Program-made: the position numbers and the translations under genes
Assembly: GCA_949292635.1 (NCBI GenBank)
Contig: CASEZY010000006.1
Location: forward strand, 1 to 64,000
From: an uncultured Methanomassiliicoccales archaeon
GTDB lineage: Archaea; Thermoplasmatota; Thermoplasmata; Methanomassiliicoccales; Methanomethylophilaceae
DNA length: 64,000 nucleotides
Direction of reading: 5' to 3'
The notes under the pieces: model-generated
Database searches by the model: none
What the model was told of the DNA's origin: nothing
What the model saw: only the letters and a program-made list of their open reading frames with translations
Shown here: piece by piece, positions 24,439 to 32,178 of the stretch
Position numbering within the stretch: position 1 is the stretch's first letter
Layout: each line of letters opens with the position of its first letter

Positions 24439-25517
24439 CTCTCCGCCTCCATCATCCTGCCGAACCTGTCGAACAGGAACATGGTGTCAAGGGGGCCGGG
24501 GCTGGCCTCGGGGTGGTACTGGCAGGTGAATATGGGCAGATTCTTGTGCTTCACGCCCTCCACGGTGCCGTCGTTGATGTTGATCTGGTTCACCTCCAGC
24601 CCGGTGCCGTCCAGGGAGTCCCCGTCCACGGCGAACCCGTGGTTCTGGGAGGTGAGGTACACCTTGCCGTCCAGCTTGACGGGCTGGTTGGAGCCGCGGT
24701 GTCCGAACTTGAGCTTGTAGGTGCTGCCGCCGAAGGCCAGGGCCATCAGCTGGCTGCCGTAGCAGATGCCCATGAGGGGCTTGTGAGAGGACAGGTCCGA
24801 GATCGTCCTGACGACGGTCCTTACGATGTCCGGGTGGGAGGGGTCCCCGGGTCCGTTGGACACCATGATGCCGTCCACGCCGGCGTCCAGGATTTCCTGG
24901 GCGGGGGTGTCGTAGGGGAACACCTTCACGTTGAATCTGAGTGCGAGCTGGTCCACGATGCTCTTCTTGGTGCCGCAGTCGATCATGCCCACGGTGACGT
25001 CCTTGCCGGAGGCCACCTCGTAAGGCCTCTTGCATGAGACTTCTGCCACCAGGTTCGCCTCCGAGGGGGCGGGCATGGTCCTGAGCTTCTCCAGCGTCTC
25101 GGGGATCCTCGCTTCGTCGTTGATGATGGCTCCTTTGAAGGTTCCCTTGCTCCTCGTCTTGATCACGAGCTCGCGGGTGTCGATGCCGGATATGCCGGGA
25201 ATCCCGTGTGCTTTCATGAAGTCGTCCAGGGTCCTGCCGCCGTACATGAGGGAGGGTTCCTTGCAGTATTCCCTGACAACGAGTCCGCGGACGTGGATGC
25301 CGTCGGACTGGTCGGCGGAATCCATGATCCCGTAGTTGCCCACCAGCGGATACGTGAGCATCAGGATCTCGCCTTGGTAGGAAGGATCGGTAAGCGCCTC
25401 TTGGTAGCCGCTCATGCAGGTGCTGAAGACGACCTCGCCGAAATCCGGCTTGTCGGTACCGAAGGCCTCACCTTCGAGGACTGTCCCGTCCTCAAGAACG
25501 AGGTAGTTGCGTGCCAT
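24435..25517 (-). CDS. carA: Carbamoyl-phosphate synthase small subunit CarA
   Basis: The glutaminase subunit that supplies ammonia to CarB. 360 residues, with the N-terminal domain (YLVLEDGTVLEGEAFG, GYQEALTDPSYQGEIL) and the amidotransferase domain with VSNGPGDPS, the nucleophile motif LMGICYGSQLMALAFGG and YHPEASPGP. The usual GICLGHQ is GICYGSQ. A TATA-like ATTAAATAGA (coding strand, 25541-25550) lies about 29 bases before ATG 25517. The stop overlaps the carB start. Confidence 0.97.
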   Translation of the reverse strand: MARNYLVLEDGTVLEGEAFGTDKPDFGEVVFSTCMSGYQEALTDPSYQGEILMLTYPLVGNYGIMDSADQSDGIHVRGLVVREYCKEPSLMYGGRTLDDFMKAHGIPGISGIDTRELVIKTRSKGTFKGAIINDEARIPETLEKLRTMPAPSEANLVAEVSCKRPYEVASGKDVTVGMIDCGTKKSIVDQLALRFNVKVFPYDTPAQEILDAGVDGIMVSNGPGDPSHPDIVRTVVRTISDLSSHKPLMGICYGSQLMALAFGGSTYKLKFGHRGSNQPVKLDGKVYLTSQNHGFAVDGDSLDGTGLEVNQININDGTVEGVKHKNLPIFTCQYHPEASPGPLDTMFLFDRFGRMMEAER

Positions 25518-25585
25518 CGGGGAACTCCCTACTCTCGGAATCTATTTAATGGCTACCGTCTCCCCCTGACAGCCCCAAGTTTGAG

Positions 25586-25617
25586 TTGTCCAATAATGGA
25601 CAAACCCCCTTCGGGGT
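25586..25617. promoter_or_regulatory. Two adjacent inverted repeats between carA and pelA
   Basis: TTGTCCA-ATAA-TGGACAA (25586-25603) has perfect 7-bp arms. It is followed directly by ACCCC-CTTC-GGGGT (25604-25617). They lie about 40 bases upstream of the carA TATA element and about 75 bases before the pelA start. The first resembles an operator, the second a small hairpin. Which gene they serve is not decided by position. Confidence 0.4.
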
Positions 25618-25690
25618 CCTGTCGGATGCCCCCGTGAATGTGGTCTCCGGGCTGATAGTTTCATATCGCCGGGGCGCATGGGATGGTGAG

Positions 25691-26710
25691 ATGAGGTACT
25701 GGCAGACCGACGGCGGCATCGGCGTCCAACTGGAGACGGACGACGACATCTGGCATCTCTACAACGTGCTGGAGGTGGGCGATCTTGTCACGGCGTCCAC
25801 TGTCCGCAGGGACGAGAAGGCCGCCGATAAGATCCGTGCCGAGCGGGCGGAGAAGCGCAGGATGACCCTGGGCATCAGGGTGGAGAAGATGGAGTTCTCG
25901 GAGGAGGATGTCCGCCTGCGCATCCTGGGCGTCATAGAGACAGGGCCTCAGGACATCGGTCAGCACCACACCCTGATAGCTGAGGTGGGGGAGCGCATGA
26001 CCATCTCCAAGCCTCACTGGAAGGAGACCCAGATCGAGAGGTTGAAGCGTGCCGCGGCGGATACGAACAAGCCCCGCATGCTGTTCGTCTCGCTGGATCA
26101 GGACGATGCCACCATAGCCGTCCTCAGACAGTTCGGACTGAAGGAGGCGGCATCCATCCGTTCAGGCAGATCCGGCAAGCAGTACGCCGGGGAGGGGAAG
26201 GACACCTACCATTCCGACATCATCTCCAAGCTCAAGTCCATGGGTGACGGGGAGTCCCCCCTGGTGCTTCTGGGCCCAGGATTCGAGAAGGAGGACCTGG
26301 CGGAGTCGGTGAGGGCCTCCGGTCTGACCAACAGGGTGTTCGTCTATCACACCGGCCAGAGTGGTATGCAAGGCATCAACGAGCTCCTGAAGAAGGGCAT
26401 GGGCGCGGACCTGCTAAGGGAGTCCCGGGTCGGAGCGGAGATGGAGGCCGTGGAGAAGCTGATGGAGAACATCGGGAAGGACGGTCTCGCCACATACGGG
26501 ACGAACGAGGTGTCCGACGCCGCATCCGCGGGTGCGGTGGAGACCTTGCTGATCCTGGACTCCAAGCTGAGGGAGTCGGACCTGGACCCGATAGTGAAGG
26601 ATGTGGAGAGCCAGAAGGGCACCGTGCTGGTGGTCTCCGGGCAGCACGACGGGGGCAAGCAGCTGGCCTCCCTGGGCGGGTTGGCGGCCATCCTCAGATA
26701 CCGCATCTGA
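25691..26710 (+). CDS. pelA: mRNA surveillance protein Pelota (Dom34)
   Basis: Pelota works with aEF1A/ABCE1 to release ribosomes stalled on mRNA. 339 residues. The N-terminal domain has the family pattern VQLETDDDIWHLYNVLEVGDLVTASTVRRDE, followed by the eRF1-like central domain and the C-terminal L30e-like domain (GAVETLLILDSKLRE, GTVLVVSGQHDGGKQLASLGGLAAILRYR). ATG 25691 matches the family start and has GGTGAG just before it; an upstream TTG would add 35 residues not typical of the family. It is divergent from carAB. Confidence 0.94.
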   Translation: MRYWQTDGGIGVQLETDDDIWHLYNVLEVGDLVTASTVRRDEKAADKIRAERAEKRRMTLGIRVEKMEFSEEDVRLRILGVIETGPQDIGQHHTLIAEVGERMTISKPHWKETQIERLKRAAADTNKPRMLFVSLDQDDATIAVLRQFGLKEAASIRSGRSGKQYAGEGKDTYHSDIISKLKSMGDGESPLVLLGPGFEKEDLAESVRASGLTNRVFVYHTGQSGMQGINELLKKGMGADLLRESRVGAEMEAVEKLMENIGKDGLATYGTNEVSDAASAGAVETLLILDSKLRESDLDPIVKDVESQKGTVLVVSGQHDGGKQLASLGGLAAILRYRI

Positions 26711-26835
26711 GGGGTTTCGCAATCCGCAGAGAATCCTTCGAAACCCGCAGAGCATACAAAAAGGCTTTAATCGTTATACGCAAGCGTGGTTTCGTTATCG
26801 GGTCCGTCTCTTACCGATATATTATAATGTCCAGG

Positions 26836-26847
26836 AAACCTTTAAAT
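26836..26847 (+). promoter_or_regulatory. TATA region before citrate synthase
   Basis: AAACCTTTAAAT lies 65-76 bases before the citrate synthase ATG, leaving a leader of about 40 bases with a GAGGGGAG ribosome site. The preceding bases ATTATAATGTCC (26821-26832) form a second AT element. They repeat a 12-mer found before the CARF-like regulator at 12310-12321. Bases 26711-26835 hold no gene. Confidence 0.45.
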
Positions 26848-26911
26848 CGCCTGTTCGTTTGTGCAACGACTGTAGGATGAGACAGACAGTCGGCATCCGA
26901 GGGGAGAGATT

Positions 26912-28270
26912 ATGCAGAAGAATGTCGACACCAGAGAGTTCATAAGGAAACAGAGCGAGATTTGCAGTACCAATGACCTGATCCCTGCCGAACTCTACAC
27001 CCAGTACGACGTCAAGAAGGGTCTTCGCGACAAGTACGGCAAAGGTGTCCTCACTGGTCTGACCAACATCTCCCGCGTGGACGGCTTCATCAACGTGGAC
27101 GGTGTCCGCACCCCCTGCGAGGGCAGGCTCTGGTACCGCGGATACGACGTGGTCAAGATGATCAAGGGCCGCGGAAGCCGCAGGTTCGGATACGAGGAGG
27201 CCACGTACCTCCTGCTGTTCGGGAATCTCCCCACCAAGCAGCAGCTCAACGACTTCCGCTGCGTCCTGGGCGAGTACAGGGTGCTCCCGGTGACCTTCAT
27301 CCGCGACGTCATCATGAAGGCCCACAGCAAGGACATCATGAACTCCATCACCAAGTCCGTGCTGACCCTGGCCGCATACGACCCCAACATGTCCGACTGC
27401 TCCATCGACAACGTTCTCAGGCAGTCCCTGCAGCTGATCAGCGTCTTCCCCATGCTGGCCGTCTACGGATACCAGGCGTACAGCTACTACGACTGCGACA
27501 ACAGCATGTACATCCACCGCCCGGACAACAACCTGTCCACGGCGGAGAACATCCTCAGGATGCTCCGCCCCGACAGCAAGTACACCGAGCTGGAGGCCAA
27601 GGTGCTGGATATCGCGTTGATACTCCACATGGAGCACGGCGGAGGGAACAACTCCACATTCACCACCCGCGTGGTCACATCCACCGGTTCCGATACCTAT
27701 TCCGTGCTGGCCGCGGCACTGTCCTCGTTGAAGGGCCCCAAGCACGGCGGCGCCAACATCAAGGTCAACGAGATGATCGCCGACATCAAGAAGAACGTGG
27801 ACAACCCCCTGGACGAGGAACAGCTCACCGATTACCTGAAGAAGATCCTGGACAAGCAGGCCTTCGACGGCATGGGGCTGATCTACGGTATGGGCCACGC
27901 GGTCTATTCCATATCCGATCCCAGGGCCATGGTCTTCAAGGCCTTCGTCAAGGAGCTGGCACAGGCCAAGGGCAGGGAGGATGACTTCGAACTCTTCTCC
28001 ATGATCGAGAGGATAGCTCCCGGACTCATCGAGGAGCGCAGGCACGCCTTCACCGGCGTCAGTGCCAACGTGGACTTCTACAGCGGATTCGTCTACAGCA
28101 TGCTGGGCATCCCCCAGGAACTGTTCACCCCCCTGTTCTCCATCGCCAGGGTGGTGGGATGGTCCGCCCACAGGATCGAGGAGCTTGTGAACTCCGGCAA
28201 GATCATCCGTCCGGCCTACCAGTCCGTCATGTCCGAGAGGGAGTACATCTCCATCGAGGAGAGGGAGTGA
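26912..28270 (+). CDS. Citrate synthase
   Basis: It condenses oxaloacetate and acetyl-CoA. The 452-residue protein has LWYRGYDVVKMI, the catalytic His regions ILHMEHGGGNNSTFTTRVV and LKGPKHGGANIKV, GMGHAVY, and the Asp region SANVDFYSGFVYSMLGI. Together with isocitrate dehydrogenase (41991-43169) it points to an oxidative route from citrate toward 2-oxoglutarate and glutamate. GAGGGGAG lies five bases before the ATG. Its stop codon overlaps the start of a MazG-type gene (GTGA), so the two are translationally coupled. Confidence 0.93.
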   Translation: MQKNVDTREFIRKQSEICSTNDLIPAELYTQYDVKKGLRDKYGKGVLTGLTNISRVDGFINVDGVRTPCEGRLWYRGYDVVKMIKGRGSRRFGYEEATYLLLFGNLPTKQQLNDFRCVLGEYRVLPVTFIRDVIMKAHSKDIMNSITKSVLTLAAYDPNMSDCSIDNVLRQSLQLISVFPMLAVYGYQAYSYYDCDNSMYIHRPDNNLSTAENILRMLRPDSKYTELEAKVLDIALILHMEHGGGNNSTFTTRVVTSTGSDTYSVLAAALSSLKGPKHGGANIKVNEMIADIKKNVDNPLDEEQLTDYLKKILDKQAFDGMGLIYGMGHAVYSISDPRAMVFKAFVKELAQAKGREDDFELFSMIERIAPGLIEERRHAFTGVSANVDFYSGFVYSMLGIPQELFTPLFSIARVVGWSAHRIEELVNSGKIIRPAYQSVMSEREYISIEERE

Positions 28271-28644
28271 CCTCCGACCGCGACACCACGGTGGATGACC
28301 TCAAGGCATCCGCCGCACGCTTCTGCGACGAGCGGGACTGGGGACAGTTCCATAACCCCAAGGACCTGGCGATCGGCATCGCCAGCGAGGCCGGCGAGCT
28401 GTTGGAGATATTCAGGTTCAAGACTTCCGAAGAGGTCGGAGAGCTGATGCTGGGTCATAGGATGGAGGACGTCAGGGACGAGCTTGCCGACGTACTCTAT
28501 TTCGTGCTCAGGTTCTCGCAGGTCACCGGTATAGACCTATCGGCCGCCTTGGAGGACAAGCTGGCGAAGAACGCCCTGAGATATCCTGCGGACAAGGTCA
28601 GAGGGGACAACCGGAAGTACGAGGAGTATTTAACTCATCCTTAG
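28267..28644 (+). CDS. MazG-type nucleotide pyrophosphohydrolase (RS21-C6/dCTPase-like)
   Basis: A 125-residue all-alpha NTP pyrophosphatase that removes non-canonical or excess nucleotides. Metal motifs are ASEAGELLEIFRF (ExxxE type) and EDVRDELADVLYFVLRFS (ExxD type). The start GTG 28267 lies inside the citrate synthase stop (GTGA), with GGAGAGGGA directly upstream. Pairing with citrate synthase has no obvious metabolic reason and may simply be transcriptional. It ends with TAG and overlaps the convergent ATPase gene by four bases. Confidence 0.85.
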   Translation: MTSDRDTTVDDLKASAARFCDERDWGQFHNPKDLAIGIASEAGELLEIFRFKTSEEVGELMLGHRMEDVRDELADVLYFVLRFSQVTGIDLSAALEDKLAKNALRYPADKVRGDNRKYEEYLTHP

Positions 28645-30017
28645 GGGCGCTCGTCTAATAACCTCTCCATTTCACCTTCTTCGGGGAGGTCGAGAACGAT
28701 CTCCGGTTCATCATACATGGAATCTATGAAGGCACAGGCGAACAGGGGATAGTGCTCGACACCTTCGCCGTCCACCTCTATGTCCGTGATCTCGAACTTC
28801 ATCCTGTGCTTTACCCCGTACTTGTCCCTTATCGACCTCAGGGATTTGGAGCGGCGGTTATTGCCCGATTTGACCTCCATGGCGGTGACGGTACCCCTCA
28901 TCACGGTGATGAAGTCCACCTCCAAGGTCTTGGTGCCGAAGTAGAGGGGGCGATGACCGCATTTGGAGATGCATTCGGCCACCAGGTTCTCCATGATACC
29001 GCCGTTATTGACCCTTCTGTCGCCTCTGATCAGAGCGGCGGCCACATCCCTCTTGTACATGGACATCAGCAGACCGGTGTCGCGGATATAGATCTTGAAC
29101 TGGTTGGGGATCATACGGGACTCAAGCGGGAGGACTGGTTCGGTCAGATTGTGGCACTGCTCGGCGATCCCGGCATCGGCGATCCACTGTATCGCTTCCA
29201 AATATGCCGCTGCGTTGGCGGGGATGCTGTCTCCGATCCTGGAGTACATGAACTTCTTGTTCTCTTGCGCAAGCTGATCGGGGAGCGAATCGAAGCATGC
29301 GAATGCGCTGTTGCGCCCTCTGGTCCCCAGATATTTCGACGTATCCGTCCGGAATCCTTCGAGGATGGCCTGCTGTTCTGCTCTAACGATGTCCAGGTCC
29401 CTGGTCTCCAGATATCTGTTCACGGCCGACGGCATCCCACCGACCACGGCGAACATGGTGAACCACCTGTCGATGTTCTCCAACAATGTCTTGCCGAAAC
29501 GTTCCCTCTTACGGATGATGTCGCGTATGCGTTCCGTGGTCTCCTCCCCGATACCGATGGCCCACAGGAACTCCTCGAAGTCCAAAGAACGCATCTCCAC
29601 AACCCTCTCATAGCCGACGGGATACATCGGGACCTCCCTGTAATGGAGCCCCAGGATGGAACCAGAGGCGATGACAGGATATCTACCGTCGACGGCGAAG
29701 TTCTTCAGGGAGGTGCGGGCACCGGGACATTCCTGGATCTCGTCCATGAATATGGGGGTCCCGGGTTTGAGGGGGTGCCTGAGTATGATGCGCAGACTCT
29801 CGATTATGGAGTCTACTGAAAGATCGTCACCGAATGCATCGAACAGTTCACGATCGGTACCAAAATCCACGACGGCGAAATCGTCATAGTTGTCCCTCAG
29901 GAATCTGGTGACGGAATATGTCTTCCCCACCTGTCTGGCACCCTTTATCACGAGGCATTTTCCGTGAGGGTCCCTTCTCCATTCCTCAAGTACGGATTCG
30001 ATCTTCCTCTTCAGCAC
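28641..30017 (-). CDS. AAA+ ATPase with C-terminal DUF4143 (accessory type)
   Basis: 458 residues. Walker A is VIKGARQVGKTYSV (about 24-37) and Walker B is GTPIFMDEIQECP, followed by IASGSILGLHY. A DUF4143 nuclease-like C-terminal half has LYFGTKTLEVDFITVMRGTVTAMEVKSG (D...ExK). These ATPases are common, mobile and largely uncharacterised in archaea and anaerobic bacteria. The start is GTG 30017. Two 20-base direct repeats holding TTCCTAGGAA lie just upstream, overlapping the probable TATA element. It is one of three such ATPases in this stretch, along with a remnant of another. Confidence 0.85.
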   Translation of the reverse strand: MLKRKIESVLEEWRRDPHGKCLVIKGARQVGKTYSVTRFLRDNYDDFAVVDFGTDRELFDAFGDDLSVDSIIESLRIILRHPLKPGTPIFMDEIQECPGARTSLKNFAVDGRYPVIASGSILGLHYREVPMYPVGYERVVEMRSLDFEEFLWAIGIGEETTERIRDIIRKRERFGKTLLENIDRWFTMFAVVGGMPSAVNRYLETRDLDIVRAEQQAILEGFRTDTSKYLGTRGRNSAFACFDSLPDQLAQENKKFMYSRIGDSIPANAAAYLEAIQWIADAGIAEQCHNLTEPVLPLESRMIPNQFKIYIRDTGLLMSMYKRDVAAALIRGDRRVNNGGIMENLVAECISKCGHRPLYFGTKTLEVDFITVMRGTVTAMEVKSGNNRRSKSLRSIRDKYGVKHRMKFEITDIEVDGEGVEHYPLFACAFIDSMYDEPEIVLDLPEEGEMERLLDERP

Positions 30018-30044
30018 ATTTATGACATGGTAGTCGGGATAATA

Positions 30045-30130
30045 AAAGTTCCTAGGAAAAATATTATAAAATTAGATAAAGTTCCTAGGAAAAATATAAC
30101 AAAACAATATGGAATTCCTATGAACTTTTA
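30045..30130. repeat. Direct repeats AAAGTTCCTAGGAAAAATAT with a third inverted copy
   Basis: The same 20 bases occur at 30045-30064 and 30078-30097, 33 bases apart. Each contains the perfect palindrome TTCCTAGGAA. A degenerate inverted copy (reverse strand AAAGTTCATAGGAATTCC) is at about 30111-30128. The coding-strand TATA-like TTTTATAAT lies between the first two copies, so they are candidate operators for the ATPase gene starting at 30017. The rest of 30018-30180 holds no gene. Confidence 0.6.
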
Positions 30131-30180
30131 TTGACGATAACATTGAATGTAATTGTCTGGCTCATAAGAAAAGGAAAGAT

Positions 30181-30202
30181 GGCGGCTGGGGTTCCGGCCG
30201 CC
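30181..30202 (-). terminator. Hairpin after the rubrerythrin fusion gene
   Basis: GGCGGCTGG-GGTT-CCGGCCGCC forms a stem of about nine pairs, four bases after the stop at 30207. On the minus strand ATCTTTCCTTTTCTTA follows. It is a good factor-independent terminator candidate for the rubredoxin/rubrerythrin operon. Confidence 0.6.
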
Positions 30203-30206
30203 TTGC

Positions 30207-31385
30207 TCAGTAGTTCTCCTGCCTGATCTCGAAGAAGCTCTTCGACATGCCGCAGACCGGACAGACCTCCGGGGCCTTGGTGCCGACCACGATGTGTCCG
30301 CAGACCCTGCACTCCCACATGGCCTGACCGCTCTTCTCGAAGACCTGCTGCATCTCCACGTTCTTCAGCAGTTTGCGGTAGCGCTCCTCGTGGGTCTTCT
30401 CGATGGCGCCCACCTTGCGGAACCTCTCCGCCAGGTCGTGGAAGCCTTCCTCGTCGGCCTCCTTGGCCATGCGGTCGTACATGTCCGTCCACTCGTAGTT
30501 CTCGCCCTCTGCCGCATGCAGCAGGTTCTCAGCGGTGCCGCCGATGCCTCCCAGCTCCTGGTACCAGATCCTGGCGTGCTCCTGTTCGTTGCGGGCGGTC
30601 TTCAGGAAGATCTCCGCCAATTGTTCGTACCCCTCCCGCTGGGCAACCTGGGCGAAATAGGTGTACTTGTTCCTCGCCTGGCTCTCGCCGGCGAAGGCCT
30701 CCTGCAGGTTCTTCTCCGTCTTGGTGCCGGTGTACCTGTTCCCGGACTTCTCCTCGACGATCTTCTGGAACACGGATCCCGGCTGTTTGCACACCGGGCA
30801 CTTCTCCGGGGGTTCGTCTCCTTCGTGTATGTATCCGCAGACCGAGCAGCGCCATTTCGTCACTTTCTTCTCCTCCTTGGGTTGTGATGTATCGTTGTTG
30901 GGAATGAGTTTGAGCAGCTCCTTCGCCGCTTCCACCGGGAATCCCTCTCCTGGGGGATTGTCCACCAGCATCTGAAGCATCCGGTGGGTGTTGTCGCTCT
31001 GGGGGAGCATGTAACCGTCCTCCCTGAGGATGTCCTCGGCCATCAGGCGGTTGGACATTGCCACGGCCTCCATCAGCTGTGCCAGATACGGATTGTCGGT
31101 GGTCTTAGCGATACCGGATGCGATCCTCTCCTGCCGGCATTTGCTCTCGGCGAGTGCGTTCATGGCAGCCGTGACCCTCTCGGTCTTGGGCTGCTGCGGG
31201 GGATATTCGTAAGGCGCCATGGTGATCGCCCCGGAGGGGCAGGCGGCCGCGCATTCCCCGCATCCGATGCATTTGCTCACGTCGATGATGCTGTCCTCGG
31301 TATCCGTCGCTCCGAAGGGGCAGACGTAGAGGCAGAGGCAGTCCTTGGTGCAGAGGCGCAGGTTCCTCACTGCGAACTTCTTCAT
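30207..31385 (-). CDS. Ferredoxin - rubredoxin - rubrerythrin - rubredoxin fusion protein
   Basis: A 392-residue redox protein. Residues 1-60 form an 8Cys ferredoxin-like domain ([28 protein letters not shown]). Residues 60-165 are a helical linker. A rubredoxin-like site ([20 protein letters not shown]) follows near 170, then a ferritin-like di-iron domain ([26 protein letters not shown], later [12 protein letters not shown]), and a second rubredoxin-like site at the C-terminus ([20 protein letters not shown]). Rubrerythrins reduce peroxide in anaerobes. The fused ferredoxin could deliver electrons in cis; that is inference. It overlaps the upstream rubredoxin fusion gene by four bases and is followed by a hairpin. 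Confidence 0.88.
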   Translation of the reverse strand: MKKFAVRNLRLCTKDCLCLYVCPFGATDTEDSIIDVSKCIGCGECAAACPSGAITMAPYEYPPQQPKTERVTAAMNALAESKCRQERIASGIAKTTDNPYLAQLMEAVAMSNRLMAEDILREDGYMLPQSDNTHRMLQMLVDNPPGEGFPVEAAKELLKLIPNNDTSQPKEEKKVTKWRCSVCGYIHEGDEPPEKCPVCKQPGSVFQKIVEEKSGNRYTGTKTEKNLQEAFAGESQARNKYTYFAQVAQREGYEQLAEIFLKTARNEQEHARIWYQELGGIGGTAENLLHAAEGENYEWTDMYDRMAKEADEEGFHDLAERFRKVGAIEKTHEERYRKLLKNVEMQQVFEKSGQAMWECRVCGHIVVGTKAPEVCPVCGMSKSFFEIRQENY

Positions 31386-32044
31386 GTGGTCACCCTCCTC
31401 TCGATCCTCTTGAACTTCCAGGGCGGGACGCTGCACACCGGGCACTTCTCCGGGGGTTGGTCGCCTATGTAGACGAAGCCGCAGATGGTGCACACCCAAA
31501 CGCCGGTGTTCTCCAGCATGGAGCTTCCCTCCTTCTCATACCTCGACAGTATGGACGACAGCATGCGGGAGATCTTCTCCCCCCACACCAGCGCCCTCAG
31601 CGCTCCCCTGTCCTCATCGGCCCTGGCGGAGGCGTATGCCGCCTGATAGTCCTCGTCCAGGTCGCTGTTCACCAGCTCTAGCAGCTTCGAGTGGTCACCC
31701 TCCTCCTCGGGCACCGCCGCTCTGAAGTAATCGGCCAGTTGGTAGAACAGTTCCATCTCCTTGTTGAGGTACTGCTTCTCGCATCCCCTCGCCAGGTTGG
31801 AGCACAGGGCGGACAGCTCCCCGACGGAGAGCTCCTTGTACTCCACGTCGGACACCTGCGACACCGCAGCGGCGGCGGGCGCATCCTCCTGCTTCCTGAA
31901 ATCGGACTTGGCGGCACCGCACAGCGGACACTTCCAGTCGTCGGGCAGGCTCTCCCACTTGGTTCCCGGGGGGATCCCGGCGGAGGGGATGCCTGCACCC
32001 TCGTCGTAGACGTATCCGCAGATCGTGCAGACGTATCTTGCCAT
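31382..32044 (-). CDS. Rubredoxin - helical domain - rubredoxin-like fusion protein
   Basis: 220 residues. The N-terminus is a true rubredoxin ([35 protein letters not shown]). A helical middle of about 120 residues, resembling the linker domain of the next protein, and a C-terminal rubredoxin-like knuckle follow ([21 protein letters not shown]). It is a probable electron donor to the downstream rubrerythrin fusion, to which it is joined by an ATGA overlap. A TATA box (coding strand CATTTAAATA, 32062-32071) lies about 25 bases before ATG 32044, so the message is probably leaderless. Confidence 0.87.
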   Translation of the reverse strand: MARYVCTICGYVYDEGAGIPSAGIPPGTKWESLPDDWKCPLCGAAKSDFRKQEDAPAAAAVSQVSDVEYKELSVGELSALCSNLARGCEKQYLNKEMELFYQLADYFRAAVPEEEGDHSKLLELVNSDLDEDYQAAYASARADEDRGALRALVWGEKISRMLSSILSRYEKEGSSMLENTGVWVCTICGFVYIGDQPPEKCPVCSVPPWKFKRIERRVTT

Positions 32045-32178
32045 GGATGCGGTATGGTGTTGTATTTAAATGAAGGATTGTTAGGACACCGGTGCCGAGA
32101 GTGGAAAATATGCGATCTTTTCTCCGCGATTCCCAAAGTCGGTGACGTACGGGTATTTTCTACCGACAACGGAATCCC

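Noticed and set aside
21796-24720. A 974-codon open frame on the plus strand opposite carB
   Set aside because: It is the antisense shadow of carB/carA; its translation is low-complexity GVVHDL-type sequence with no domain, while the minus strand encodes complete CarB.
26730-26765. CGCAGAG short direct repeats after pelA
   Set aside because: Only seven bases are shared over two copies, which is expected by chance in GC-rich sequence.
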